From Stieleria mannarensis (lineage in GTDB: Bacteria; Planctomycetota; Planctomycetia; Pirellulales; Pirellulaceae), in contig NZ_JACEHH010000022.1 in assembly GCF_014154935.1 (NCBI RefSeq), positions 1 through 64,000 of the forward strand: DNA of 64,000 nucleotides, in the 5' to 3' direction. The notes under the pieces are model-generated. The model did no database searches, was not told the DNA's origin, and was given only the letters and a program-made list of their open reading frames with translations. Shown one piece after another: positions 52,426-61,011 of the stretch (position 1 is the stretch's first letter; each line of letters starts with the position of its first letter). Made by a program: the position numbers and the translations under genes.

Positions 52426-53150
52426 GGCACCGGAGTTGGATTGGCAACCAGCGCGTATCCGTTTTCCACCCATTCGCGGACCGCTTCGGTCGAATTGAAC
52501 ATCAGCACGTCCAGAATGGACAACCAAGCGATGAAGGGATGATTGAACTGTTGATAAGGACGGTTTTCCGATTGGATGAAACGCAAATCAATGCCCGCCT
52601 TGCTAAATTCCGCCTGATCATACAGTTCCACACCGCCAATCGCGTTGACGTAGGTTGCTGCGTTCAGGACGCGACAGATCGCCAAGACCTTGTCCTGACC
52701 ACGCGCGGAGTGGTCGATCGGAACGGCGGAGGAATCGATGACGGAAGTCTGGATCCCCAAATGATCGCAAAGCAATTGAATCGAGTGCTTGAGGAATCGG
52801 AACAGGTTGGATTCCGGGTAGTCGACTGCGGTCGCGAACAGGTCCATCGCGGCGGTGAAGTTTGGCGCCTTTTGATAGGCCGCACGGACCCGGTTCAGCA
52901 GTTTGCGGCGGTCAAAGTCCGGAGAAACCTCTCGCTGGTCGATCGCGGCGTAATCGGACGCCTTGCGCAGCGGAATCGAAAATAACACGTCACTGCCGTT
53001 TTGCAGCATCCGGTTGCGGTTGATCCAGCCTCTCTTGGTGTACTGCAAGTTGTCGTACAGCACCAACGTGTCGGCGGCATGAAGCAGGTGAAAGTAGCCG
53101 ATGTAGGGAAAGAAATACGGCTGCATGATGGCGATCCGCTTCTCCCCCAT
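52422..53150 (-). CDS. WbqC-like family protein
   Basis: A 242-residue WbqC family member: IAIMQPYFFPYIGYFHLL, VLYDNLQYTKRGWINRNRM and RPYQQFNHPFIAWLSILDVLMFN are the diagnostic blocks. WbqC-like proteins are encoded in O-antigen and other surface-polysaccharide clusters. Biochemical role is undefined, although an acyl/aminotransfer role has been suggested. It is the first gene of the coupled minus-strand run (WbqC, propeller 2, propeller 1, GNAT). ATG 53150 gives the normal N-terminus; in-frame sequence to 53225 is not conserved-looking. Confidence 0.9.
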   Translation of the reverse strand: MGEKRIAIMQPYFFPYIGYFHLLHAADTLVLYDNLQYTKRGWINRNRMLQNGSDVLFSIPLRKASDYAAIDQREVSPDFDRRKLLNRVRAAYQKAPNFTAAMDLFATAVDYPESNLFRFLKHSIQLLCDHLGIQTSVIDSSAVPIDHSARGQDKVLAICRVLNAATYVNAIGGVELYDQAEFSKAGIDLRFIQSENRPYQQFNHPFIAWLSILDVLMFNSTEAVREWVENGYALVANPTPVP

Positions 53151-53526
53151 TGCACTGCCCCGTGATGGAAATGGTCGAAACCCGAGTGACGATTGGTGAG
53201 CCGGATGCGGCGCCACCCACGTCACCTGGGTATCGTCATCGATCGAGAAAACCTTGAATCGGCCGCAACCGGCGCCGCTCCATTGCTAGCAATCCGCGGT
53301 CACCCGCAGAGCCCCATGGTCCGCCCGCACGCTGTGTGAGCCAAAACCGAAGAGCTGGTCAAAAAATTTATTGGTCAAATAATGTCGCCATCCGCGCAGA
53401 CCGAATCCTCCCATGTTGCTTTCATTGTTTGACCGGTCAATCGTTTGACCAAGTGGGCACGCGATCGCAAACAGATTTCCCTAGGCGTCTATGGACCGTT
53501 GCTAACGTTTGGATCGAGGTGCGTGA
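53151..53526. promoter_or_regulatory. Leader of glycan locus with four GGTCAAA boxes
   Basis: A 376-bp spacer upstream of the WbqC-led run. Within 97 bp it has tggtcaaa at 53356 and 53372 and the reverse form tttgacc at 53428 and 53444, the first of which runs into gaccggtc. The layout, two direct copies then two inverted, is not expected by chance and could be an operator or activator site. The stretch between the boxes is more AT-rich than average. No gene seen. Confidence 0.45.
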
Positions 53527-53730
53527 TCAATCGCCGAGTGTTGGTTGTGAGTATTGCCAAAGCAGCATGCCGAGGATGAAGACCACAATGCCGAACCAGC
53601 CGAACGCGTCCAATTCGCCCCGCATCGCCGTCCCGAACGCCCATCCGAAACAGAACACCGACAGTACGCCCCACAGTAATCCCGGCGGTTGATTTTCATG
53701 CGTGGCGGTCGGCGTGCGATAGGGATTCAT
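53527..53730 (-). CDS. Small membrane protein (67 aa)
   Basis: A 67-residue protein beginning MNPYRTPTATHENQPPG. Two hydrophobic segments follow (LLWGVLSVFCFGWAFGTA and FGWFGIVVFILGMLLW), so it is a two-helix membrane protein. An NPY-x-(T/S)-P start is common among small planctomycete membrane proteins. Function unknown. ATG 53730 is preferred to the more distant in-frame start at 53784. It is separate from the glycan run, with 376 bp between. Confidence 0.72.
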   Translation of the reverse strand: MNPYRTPTATHENQPPGLLWGVLSVFCFGWAFGTAMRGELDAFGWFGIVVFILGMLLWQYSQPTLGD

Positions 53731-53803
53731 GGTGTGAGAGCGTGTCGGAAGACTTCGGCGATACCGGCAAACAGTATAATCCAATCCAGGTCCCCGAGTG
53801 AGG

Positions 53804-53829
53804 AATTGACAGGCTGGACGCCTATCCTG
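53804..53829. repeat. Repeat family E, half copy
   Basis: aattgacaggctggacgcct then atcct matches one arm of the hairpin at 49936-49994. It is 16 bp upstream of the GNAT-DUF952 start. Confidence 0.65.
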
Positions 53830-53844
53830 TGATCAGAAACGTCA

Positions 53845-54645
53845 ATGCAGATGCAGATTCGAGAATTCCAGTGTGAAGACGAATCCGACGTCGTGTCGCT
53901 GTGGAGGCGTGCCGGGTTAACGCGTCCGTGGAACGATCCGCACAAGGACATTGCGCGGAAGCTGAGCGTCCAATCGCAGTGGTTTTTGGTCGGCGTGCTG
54001 GACGAACGGATCATCGCAACGGTGATGGCGGGATACGATGGACACCGCGGTTGGATCAATTACCTGGCCGTCGATCCGGATCATCGACACGGCGGCCGTG
54101 GGCGGGCCATCATGCAACACGCCCAGCAGGTACTGCTTGAAGCAGGGTGCCCGAAAATCAATCTGCAAATCCGCAGGGACAATACCGACGCGATTGCGTT
54201 CTATGAGAGAATTGGGTTCCGCGAGGATGATGTGGTCAGTTTTGGGAAACGGTTGATTGATGATCAAGGAAAACCACTTTTGAATACTCCGATGCTTTAC
54301 AAAATTCTCACAAAAGCCGATTGGGACGATGCTCGGGCCGCCGGCGTTTTCTCCGGGTGTGGCATCGATTTGACTGACGGTTTTATCCATCTGTCCGGTC
54401 ACGATCAGGTCCGGAAGACGGCGAAGCTGTACTTTGCCGGGCGAGCGGATTTGCTGTTGGTTGCTGTCGATGCAAGTAAGCTAGGTGAAACACTGCGGTG
54501 GGAGGCTTCGCGTGACGGGGCTCTGTTTCCGCACGTCTATGGTGACATCCCGATGGACGCGGTGGTGGCGGTCGATCCGTTGCCTCTGGACCAAGACGGA
54601 AGTCATCGGTTTCCCGATGGGGTTGATCGGGCGGGACAGGAGTAG
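53845..54645 (+). CDS. GNAT acetyltransferase fused to DUF952
   Basis: A 266-residue two-domain protein. Residues 1-140 are a GNAT of the YpeA type: IREFQCEDESDVVSLWRRAGL, INYLAVDPDHRHGGRGRAIM (acetyl-CoA motif, RHGGRGRA) and INLQIRRDNTDAIAFYERIGF. Residues about 150-262 are DUF952: LYKILTKADWDDARAAGVF, DGFIHLSGHDQV, and LFPHVYGDIPMDAVVAVDPL. Both normally occur as separate single-domain proteins. DUF952 has no proven activity; relatives of the ADP-ribosyltransferase-like fold have been proposed. YpeA-like enzymes acetylate unknown small molecules or proteins. Confidence 0.88.
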   Translation: MQMQIREFQCEDESDVVSLWRRAGLTRPWNDPHKDIARKLSVQSQWFLVGVLDERIIATVMAGYDGHRGWINYLAVDPDHRHGGRGRAIMQHAQQVLLEAGCPKINLQIRRDNTDAIAFYERIGFREDDVVSFGKRLIDDQGKPLLNTPMLYKILTKADWDDARAAGVFSGCGIDLTDGFIHLSGHDQVRKTAKLYFAGRADLLLVAVDASKLGETLRWEASRDGALFPHVYGDIPMDAVVAVDPLPLDQDGSHRFPDGVDRAGQE

Positions 54646-54842
54646 GATTTCACGACCTCTGGAACGGAGGGCGATTTCAATTTCCGGATGACTTTAAGGC
54701 TGAACGTGATGTCGATGCCCTTTGCTTCCGGGCTCGATTGCCGTGTGCCGTACCGATGCTTCGGAACAATTTGATTTGACACCGAACGGGCAACGCGTAC
54801 GTTGAGAGGGAAACGACGGGGCATTTTAAGCGGGGTTTGCAA

Positions 54843-56294
54843 ATGCTTGTCTCATCTTCGGTCAGTTGTGTGACTCGGCGGTTCACTCGCCGGGCGATCG
54901 CGGTGCTGGTGCTGTTTTATGTCGCGACAGAGCTTGCTGCCGCGCAAGGCATCGCGGCGATCCAAAACCTCACCAGCACACCGTTCGTCACCGGGATCAC
55001 TCCGGTCATTGGCTCGCGCGGTGGCGTCGGCGGCGTTTGGGTCGATGCGGATGGAGTCGTGGATCGTATCCGGCAGGACGATCTGGACCAGCTTCGTGAG
55101 TCCTGGTCACAAGTGGCCGACGCGATCGAGGGGGTGGGCAACGCAGAGTCGGGCTTTCGCGTCGTTTCGCTCGCCCGACTGGACCGCGCGCTGGCGCAAC
55201 GCCTGGACGAGGGAAAACCGATCTCGCCCGACATGGCGTTTCTGGCCGGGCTGCGTCGCATCGAATACGTCTTTGCAGTCCCCCCCGACACGCCTGTTCC
55301 AGGTGGCGCGGTTTCCGGCGGCGACATCTTGATCGCAGGCCCCGGCGGGCCTTGGAAAGCCAATCAGGCCGGCGAGGTCGTCGGCGTCGCCGATGGTCGT
55401 GCCGTGCTTCGATTGGATGACTTGATGGATGTGTTGCGAACAGGCGCCGATGGCGTCGACCGTCAGATCAGTTGCTCGATCGAGCCGACCGACGATGGGT
55501 TGCGGCGATACGCCCGTGTCCACGCAAGGCTGCGAACCTTCAGCCCCAAAGCGGCCGGGACGCTCGAAAAAGCGATCGGACACCAGCAGGTGTTGATCGG
55601 TGGGATCGACCCCGACAGCCACTTTGCCCACGTCCTGCTGGCCGCCGACTACGCCATGAAACGTCTGGCGATGGGCCTGGACGCTGCGCCGATCGATGCC
55701 ATGCCGAGTTACATGGAATTGTTGCAGCGTCAAAACCGGGACGGCCGAGTGACGTCGCCGCGTTGGTGGATGGCAACCGATTACGAACCCTTGCGCTGCA
55801 CGCCGGATCGCCTGACGTGGCAGATTCGCGGACGTGCCGTCCGAACGATGACTCAGGACAGCCTGTTGACGACCGAGGGCCGCCGCACCAACCTGGATAC
55901 CGAAAACCCGCTGGCACAACTATGGGCCGACAGCATGACCGAGAACTACGACGACCTGTCGATCGCGCTGCCGGTTTTTGCCGACCTGAGGAACTGTTTC
56001 GATCTGGCCGTTTTCGGAGCTCTTATGGCCAGCGAAGGATTACCGGTGCGGGCGGATTGTCGATTCGACGTGCTGACCGATGCCAGTCGGCTGACCGGCC
56101 CACGCTATCGCGTCCCAAAAACGATTCCCTCGGTCGCCTCCACACTCCGCGGACGACAAGGTTGGTTCATCAGCGTCTCCGGCGGCGTTTCGATCGATCC
56201 CTGGTCCGTGGTCAAGCGGACCGAGACCGACGAAGCGATTGCATCGATGCGTGCCAAAGCGGCCGAGGGAGACGGGCAACGCTGGTGGTGGTAG
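54843..56294 (+). CDS. Secreted planctomycete protein, probable DUF1598
   Basis: A 483-residue exported protein. The signal peptide extends to about residue 37 (RRAIAVLVLFYVATELAAAQ). The mature part starts with a glycine-rich strand (GSRGGVGGVWVDADGVVDRI), then SPDMAFLAGLRRIEYVFAVP, a central region with QVLIGGIDPDSHFAHVLLAADYAMKRLAMGL, and an end RQGWFISVSGGVSIDPWSVV. The pattern resembles the planctomycete-specific DUF1598 family as I know it. Function is unknown. ATG 54843 lies behind an in-frame TTG at 54837. Confidence 0.75.
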   Translation: MLVSSSVSCVTRRFTRRAIAVLVLFYVATELAAAQGIAAIQNLTSTPFVTGITPVIGSRGGVGGVWVDADGVVDRIRQDDLDQLRESWSQVADAIEGVGNAESGFRVVSLARLDRALAQRLDEGKPISPDMAFLAGLRRIEYVFAVPPDTPVPGGAVSGGDILIAGPGGPWKANQAGEVVGVADGRAVLRLDDLMDVLRTGADGVDRQISCSIEPTDDGLRRYARVHARLRTFSPKAAGTLEKAIGHQQVLIGGIDPDSHFAHVLLAADYAMKRLAMGLDAAPIDAMPSYMELLQRQNRDGRVTSPRWWMATDYEPLRCTPDRLTWQIRGRAVRTMTQDSLLTTEGRRTNLDTENPLAQLWADSMTENYDDLSIALPVFADLRNCFDLAVFGALMASEGLPVRADCRFDVLTDASRLTGPRYRVPKTIPSVASTLRGRQGWFISVSGGVSIDPWSVVKRTETDEAIASMRAKAAEGDGQRWWW

Positions 56295-56300
56295 CGGGCT

Positions 56301-56939
56301 CTACAGTTCTTTCACCTTGATGTTCTTGAACTGGATCTTCATGTGGTGACCGCCGTGCAGTTGCAGCCCGATCGGGCCTTCGTCGTTGATCGCGACGCCG
56401 GTGTAATCCACGCAGGGCTCTCCGTTGTGAAAGGTTTGGATCCGCTTTCCGGTCAGCACAATTCGCAGATGATTCCACTGGCCGAGTTTTAATACCTCCG
56501 TCCCCTTTTCCGAGACACCGGGGTAGCTGCCCCGTTTGTCTTTGGGCGCATAGACGCACGCCGACATATCCTTTTTCAGGCTGCCGGAGATGCCCAATTG
56601 GACCTGATGTCCGTCTCCACGCAGCATGACGCCGGTGTCGTAGTACTCCGACGAGGTCTGGTAGTCGAGTTCGATTTCGTAGTCCTTGTAGTCCTTGGTG
56701 GTCCAGAGCACCGATCCCTTCTTGTTTTCGTTCTCGCAAACGATCTTGCCGTCGATGACTTCCCAATGGTCTTCGGTGTCCTTTTCGGGACGAACTTCCC
56801 AGCCGTCGAGCGACTTTCCGTCAAAGATGGCGTGCATTCCCTCGTGGGCGAGCGCCGCGGGGCTGATGCAAACCGAAACGGTCAGAAGCAGTGCGGAGAG
56901 GCAGACAAACGATCGGTGGGACATCGATGGTGATCTCAT
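56301..56939 (-). CDS. DUF1080 (3-keto-disaccharide hydrolase-like) secreted protein
   Basis: A 212-residue single-domain DUF1080 protein with a signal peptide (MSHRSFVCLSALLLTVSVCISPAALA). Signature blocks: HAIFDGKSLDGWEVRPE, YEIELDYQTSSEYYDTGVML and GPIGLQLHGGHHMKIQFKNIKVKEL, the last being the usual family ending. DUF1080 has a concanavalin-like fold; members act as 3-keto-glycoside hydrolases or as glycan-binding domains. It converges with the DUF1598-like gene with 6 bp between stops. Sugar specificity unknown. Confidence 0.93.
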   Translation of the reverse strand: MRSPSMSHRSFVCLSALLLTVSVCISPAALAHEGMHAIFDGKSLDGWEVRPEKDTEDHWEVIDGKIVCENENKKGSVLWTTKDYKDYEIELDYQTSSEYYDTGVMLRGDGHQVQLGISGSLKKDMSACVYAPKDKRGSYPGVSEKGTEVLKLGQWNHLRIVLTGKRIQTFHNGEPCVDYTGVAINDEGPIGLQLHGGHHMKIQFKNIKVKEL

Positions 56940-57042
56940 CGGTGGGAGGAAAGATTCGATTGGGCAGCCGGATGCCCGCGTGGGAATGATCTTCCGAAAC
57001 GCGGTGTCGGCCTGTGGTGAGTCATGATACTAAAACCCGTCG

Positions 57043-57072
57043 CGGGCCGCTCGCTCACGCTTCCCGCTGGCA
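57043..57072. repeat. Dispersed repeat family H, copy 3
   Basis: gggccgctcgctcacgct with tcccgctggcat, ending just before the stop codon of the OPT transporter gene (57074). Same family as 32889-32918. Confidence 0.65.
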
Positions 57073-57073
57073 T

Positions 57074-58960
57074 TCATTCGGATTTGGGTTTGGTCATGGC
57101 GACGAAGGCTAAAACGATCCCCGCTGCAACGACCAGCGAAAGCACGGTTTTGACGACGGGTGACAGCCCCAAATCCAAGGCCGCGACTCCGAATGCCGCC
57201 AGTCCGGCCAAACCCACCGCCGTCAGGGCTTCGCCGGCGATGACACCGGAGGAAAACAGGATGCCACGATGCAGCACCCGATCATGCGACTGGCGTTCTT
57301 TTCCACGGGTACACAACCACGCGATCAGACCGCCGACCAGAATCGGTGTCGCCAATCCGAAGGGCAAGTACATCCCGACGGCGATCGGCATCAGGTGGGC
57401 GCGGTGGCGGGTGTTCCGCTTGAGCACTTCGTCGATCCCCAAGATCAGCACGCCGATGCCGGCGCCCAAACCGATCAGGCCCCAAGGAAGCTCGCCTTCG
57501 CCGGCAAACCCCTTGGCCAGACTGGCGAACAGACTGGCCTGGGGGGCGGAAAGTTTCTCGCCACCGATCCCGCCCGGCGTGTTGTCGTGCAGCAAGGTCA
57601 GCACCGGAGCCATCACGAAGGCCGCAACAAACACCCCGGCGATCTGCATGGTTTGTTGCCGAAACGGTGCCGCACCGACCAGCGAACCGGTCTTCAAGTC
57701 GTTGCACACGTCGCCGCTGGTACACGCCACGCAACACACGATCGCCGCGATGCCGAGTGTCGCGACCATGCCCTGGGTGCCGGAGTAGTTGAACAGCCAC
57801 AACAATCCGCCGGCCGCCAACACCGCCGTGATCGTCATCCCGGAGACGGGGCTGTTGGAGTTGCCGACCAGACCGACGATGTAGCTGGCCACCGCCGTAA
57901 AGAAGAACCCCATTGCGAGCATCACGACAGTCGACAAGGCCGATACGCCGACGTCGTCGGTAAAGCGATAGTTGATCAGTGCCAAGGTGGCGGTGCAAAC
58001 CAATCCGAGCACGAGGATCAATCCCGAGGGAATATCCCGCGTGCCGTGGTCCAGCGAAATCCGACGGCCACGCAATCCATGCCACAATTCGGAGACAGCG
58101 GTGAACAACCCCTGGCGCACGGCGATCAAGGACCCGATCCCACCGACGACCATCGCGCCCACCCCGACGTACCGGATTTCGGTGCTCCAAATCGTCCAGG
58201 CACCACTGATCGGATCGTCGTAACTCGACGCGCCGCCCATCAACGGGATCCCGATCAACCATCCGATCGCACCGCCGACGAAGATCAACACGGCGACGTT
58301 CAAACGGACGATGAACCCGACGGCGACCAACATCGGTGACAGGTCGCCCCCGAAATAGAAGATCCGATCACCGGCCGACCGGGCGACTTGCAGCGTGTCG
58401 TTGACCAGCGTCAGAAACCCGGCGCAAAACTTGAACACCGCCCCCAACGCGCCGCCGATCAACAAACTGGTCGCCGCACCGCGCTGTTGGTCACCTTGCT
58501 GACCGGCTTCCAACACTGCCGCACAGGCGACGCCTTCGGGGAACGGCAGGTCGTCGTTGTCGGCGACGAACACCCGCCGCATCGGAATCATGAACAGAAT
58601 GCCCAACAGGCCGCCGGTGAGTGCGACCAGCGAAACGGTCCAGAAATCAAAGGATTGCCAATGCCCGATCAGAATCATCGCCGGCATCGTGAAAATGATG
58701 CCTGCCGCCAACGACTCACCGGCCGACGCACACGTCTGGACTTGATTGGCTTCCAAAATGCTGGATCGCTTGAACAGCAACCGAAACAGCAACATCGCCA
58801 TCACCGCCGCCGGGATCGAGGCCGACACGGTCATGCCGGCTTTCAGTCCGACATACACGTTGGCCGCCCCCATGACGACCGACAGGATCAATCCTAAAAC
58901 AAAGACCCGCGGCGTCAATTCGGGAACGGGTGCAGCGGATGATTCGGACAAATCACTCAT
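57074..58960 (-). CDS. OPT family oligopeptide / metal transporter
   Basis: A 628-residue polytopic membrane protein with about 14-16 hydrophobic segments. The first block (TPRVFVLGLILSVVMGAANVYVGLKAGMTVSASIPAAVMAM) is the OPT N-terminal signature. MILIGHWQSFDFWTVSLVAL, SNSPVSGMTITAVLAAGGLLWLF and a C-terminal LPIAVGMYLPF-like stretch (HLMPIAVGMYLPFGLA) are also family marks. OPT proteins import small peptides or siderophore/metal complexes using the proton gradient. Bacterial members of this length are common. Substrate unknown. It stands alone. Confidence 0.93.
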   Translation of the reverse strand: MSDLSESSAAPVPELTPRVFVLGLILSVVMGAANVYVGLKAGMTVSASIPAAVMAMLLFRLLFKRSSILEANQVQTCASAGESLAAGIIFTMPAMILIGHWQSFDFWTVSLVALTGGLLGILFMIPMRRVFVADNDDLPFPEGVACAAVLEAGQQGDQQRGAATSLLIGGALGAVFKFCAGFLTLVNDTLQVARSAGDRIFYFGGDLSPMLVAVGFIVRLNVAVLIFVGGAIGWLIGIPLMGGASSYDDPISGAWTIWSTEIRYVGVGAMVVGGIGSLIAVRQGLFTAVSELWHGLRGRRISLDHGTRDIPSGLILVLGLVCTATLALINYRFTDDVGVSALSTVVMLAMGFFFTAVASYIVGLVGNSNSPVSGMTITAVLAAGGLLWLFNYSGTQGMVATLGIAAIVCCVACTSGDVCNDLKTGSLVGAAPFRQQTMQIAGVFVAAFVMAPVLTLLHDNTPGGIGGEKLSAPQASLFASLAKGFAGEGELPWGLIGLGAGIGVLILGIDEVLKRNTRHRAHLMPIAVGMYLPFGLATPILVGGLIAWLCTRGKERQSHDRVLHRGILFSSGVIAGEALTAVGLAGLAAFGVAALDLGLSPVVKTVLSLVVAAGIVLAFVAMTKPKSE

Positions 58961-58985
58961 GATCGGATGACATCGTCGAAAAAAG

Positions 58986-59117
58986 GTGGGATAGGCTTCC
59001 AGCCTGTCATTCGGGCGTCACCTGGGAGATGAACGGCGCGGCACACTGCCCAAACGTAGCTACCTTCGCCAAGAAGGTGGCTGCCTCAACCATCCACGCT
59101 CTGGCGAGCGCAGCTAC
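58986..59117. repeat. Repeat family E half copy plus family D copy 4
   Basis: 58986-59009: gtgggataggcttccagcctgt, one arm of family E. 59055-59117: family D with the arms reversed (cgtagctaccttcgccaaga ... acgctctggcgagcgcagc). Together they fill the spacer between the OPT and sulfatase genes. Confidence 0.8.
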
Positions 59118-59132
59118 ATTTTTTTGTCGCCG

Positions 59133-60803
59133 CTAGAGAGCCGCTTGCGGTGATCGTAATTCCATTTGCCGCTGTTTCGGCAACACCGACACATCGCTGT
59201 CATCTTGATAGTGTTTTCGCAAACGGTCCAATTCGCGCTTCATGTCCGTAATCTCGTCGGCGTACTCGGGGTTGTTGTACTGGTTGGTCAGCTCATCGGG
59301 ATCGGTTTTCAGATCGTAGAACTCCCATTCATCGAATTGATAAAACCGAATCAGCTTGTAGCGATGATTGCGGACCCCGTATTGCCGGGGCACCATGTGC
59401 ACGCTGGGGTATTCGTAGTAGTGGTAATAGATGCTGCGTCGCCAATCGTCGGGGGATTCACCTTTCAATAGCGGCACCAGCGATTCGCCTTGCATGTCCT
59501 CGGGCACCTCCGCTCCGGCCATCTCCAGAAACGTCTCGGCATAGTCCAGGTTTTGCACCAGGTGATCGTCGGTCGATCCCGGTTTGGTCACGCCGGGCCA
59601 CTTGACGATCAATGGCATCTTCAAAGATTCTTCGTACATCCAACGCTTGTCGTACCAGCCATGGTCGCCGATGTAGAAGCCTTGGTCGGACGAGTAGATG
59701 ACGACGGTGTTGTCGGACAGTCCCAGTTCATCGAGGGTTTCCATCAGGGTGCCGACACTTTCATCGACGCCTTTGACGCAGCGCAGGTAGTTCTTGGCAT
59801 AACGTTGGTATTTCCAGCGGACCAAGCTGTCGGCCGTGAGGTCGGCCTGGTGGAACGCTTTGTCGCGTGGGCGGTAGGCGGCGTACCAAGCTTTCAATTG
59901 TTCCGGCGTCATTCGTTGCATGTTGCGCCATGCCGATTTGTCGTAGCGTCCGACGATCGCATTGCCATCGAATTCCGGCGTCAGGTCGACGAACAGGTCA
60001 AAATTCAGGTGCATGTGCCGGTCGATTTCCAATTCCTGGTGTCGCGCCGGAGCGGCGTTGTCATGCCACTTGTCGAACAAGGTGTTCGGTTCGGGCAGAT
60101 CGATATCGGCGTACAGGTCCAAGTGCCGCAGCGCCGGCATCCAGTTTCGGTGCGGTGCCTTGTGCTGGACCATCAACAGGAACGGCTTGTCGTCGGTGCG
60201 TCCTTGTTTGAGCCACTCGACTGCCAGATCCGTCACGACGTCGGTGCAATGTCCTTTGATCCGTTTGCGGCCGTCCGGGGTGATCAGGTCCGGGTTGTAG
60301 TACAGACCTTGGCCGGGAAGAACTTTCCAGTCGTCGTAGCCCTGTGGTTGGCCTTTCAGGTGAGACTTTCCATAGATCGCCGTCGTGTAGCCCGCTTCTT
60401 GCAGCAGTTTGGGAAACGTTTGCTGGTTCCAATCGAACGAGTTGCCGTTGTTCATGAAACCATTCTTGTGGCTGTGTTTGCCGGTCTGGATCACGGCACG
60501 GCTGGGACCACAGATCGAATTGGTACAGAAACTGTTCCGAAACACGATGCCTTGCTTGGCCAGTTGGTCGATGTTGGGCGTCGGATCGACGCTCTTCAGC
60601 CAACCGTTGTACGCCCCGATCGCATGGGGCGCGTGGTCGTCACTGAAAATGAACAGGATATTGGGCCGATCGTCGGCGGAAACGCGGGCGGCATTCGCAC
60701 CTAGTACCAATAGGCACACCGGCAGCAACAACGCGGGAGGGATTCGACAACACATGAATCGCAGCATTGAAAGGGAAAGGATCGGGCTTGGGGGAATTTT
60801 CAT
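59133..60803 (-). CDS. Secreted sulfatase
   Basis: A 556-residue sulfatase with a long hydrophobic N-terminus (CRIPPALLLPVCLLVLGANAARVSA). Core motifs: RPNILFIFSDDHAPHAIGAY, formylglycine CGPSR in NSICGPSRAVIQTGKHSHKNG, the second signature GYTTAIYGKSHLKG, and VVIYSSDQGFYIGDHGW with KRWMYEESLKMPLIV. This subgroup resembles S1-type sulfatases acting on glycan sulfate esters. The start is uncertain among ATG 60803, 60767 and 60755; none has a clear ribosome site. It has no operon partner. Confidence 0.92.
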   Translation of the reverse strand: MKIPPSPILSLSMLRFMCCRIPPALLLPVCLLVLGANAARVSADDRPNILFIFSDDHAPHAIGAYNGWLKSVDPTPNIDQLAKQGIVFRNSFCTNSICGPSRAVIQTGKHSHKNGFMNNGNSFDWNQQTFPKLLQEAGYTTAIYGKSHLKGQPQGYDDWKVLPGQGLYYNPDLITPDGRKRIKGHCTDVVTDLAVEWLKQGRTDDKPFLLMVQHKAPHRNWMPALRHLDLYADIDLPEPNTLFDKWHDNAAPARHQELEIDRHMHLNFDLFVDLTPEFDGNAIVGRYDKSAWRNMQRMTPEQLKAWYAAYRPRDKAFHQADLTADSLVRWKYQRYAKNYLRCVKGVDESVGTLMETLDELGLSDNTVVIYSSDQGFYIGDHGWYDKRWMYEESLKMPLIVKWPGVTKPGSTDDHLVQNLDYAETFLEMAGAEVPEDMQGESLVPLLKGESPDDWRRSIYYHYYEYPSVHMVPRQYGVRNHRYKLIRFYQFDEWEFYDLKTDPDELTNQYNNPEYADEITDMKRELDRLRKHYQDDSDVSVLPKQRQMELRSPQAAL

Positions 60804-60875
60804 CGACAACGCAATGAGTCGATCGCCTACTATACACGCTGCGGGCACGCCCCGGCGGCTGGGAACGGTGTGGGG

Positions 60876-60903
60876 GACGAAAGCCTTGGCGGCTTCCGCT
60901 ACG
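60876..60903. repeat. Repeat family C, single arm
   Basis: cgaaagccttggcggcttcc gctacg, the same arm as at 79-106, in the spacer upstream of the cupredoxin-like gene and of the sulfatase gene. Confidence 0.7.
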
Positions 60904-61011
60904 GGTCGAGCTCAACGGTCATGGACGACGCGAGGAGTCCTGGCAGCCGGCAAGCCAAATGGACTCGTCGCCCCGTCCACTACCGGAAAACTCAGTCGTC
61001 AAAAGTCGTTC

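Noticed and set aside
59490-60704. Long plus-strand open frame (404 codons) opposite the sulfatase gene
   Set aside because: The sulfatase on the minus strand carries full motifs; the other frame shows no domain and no ribosome site.
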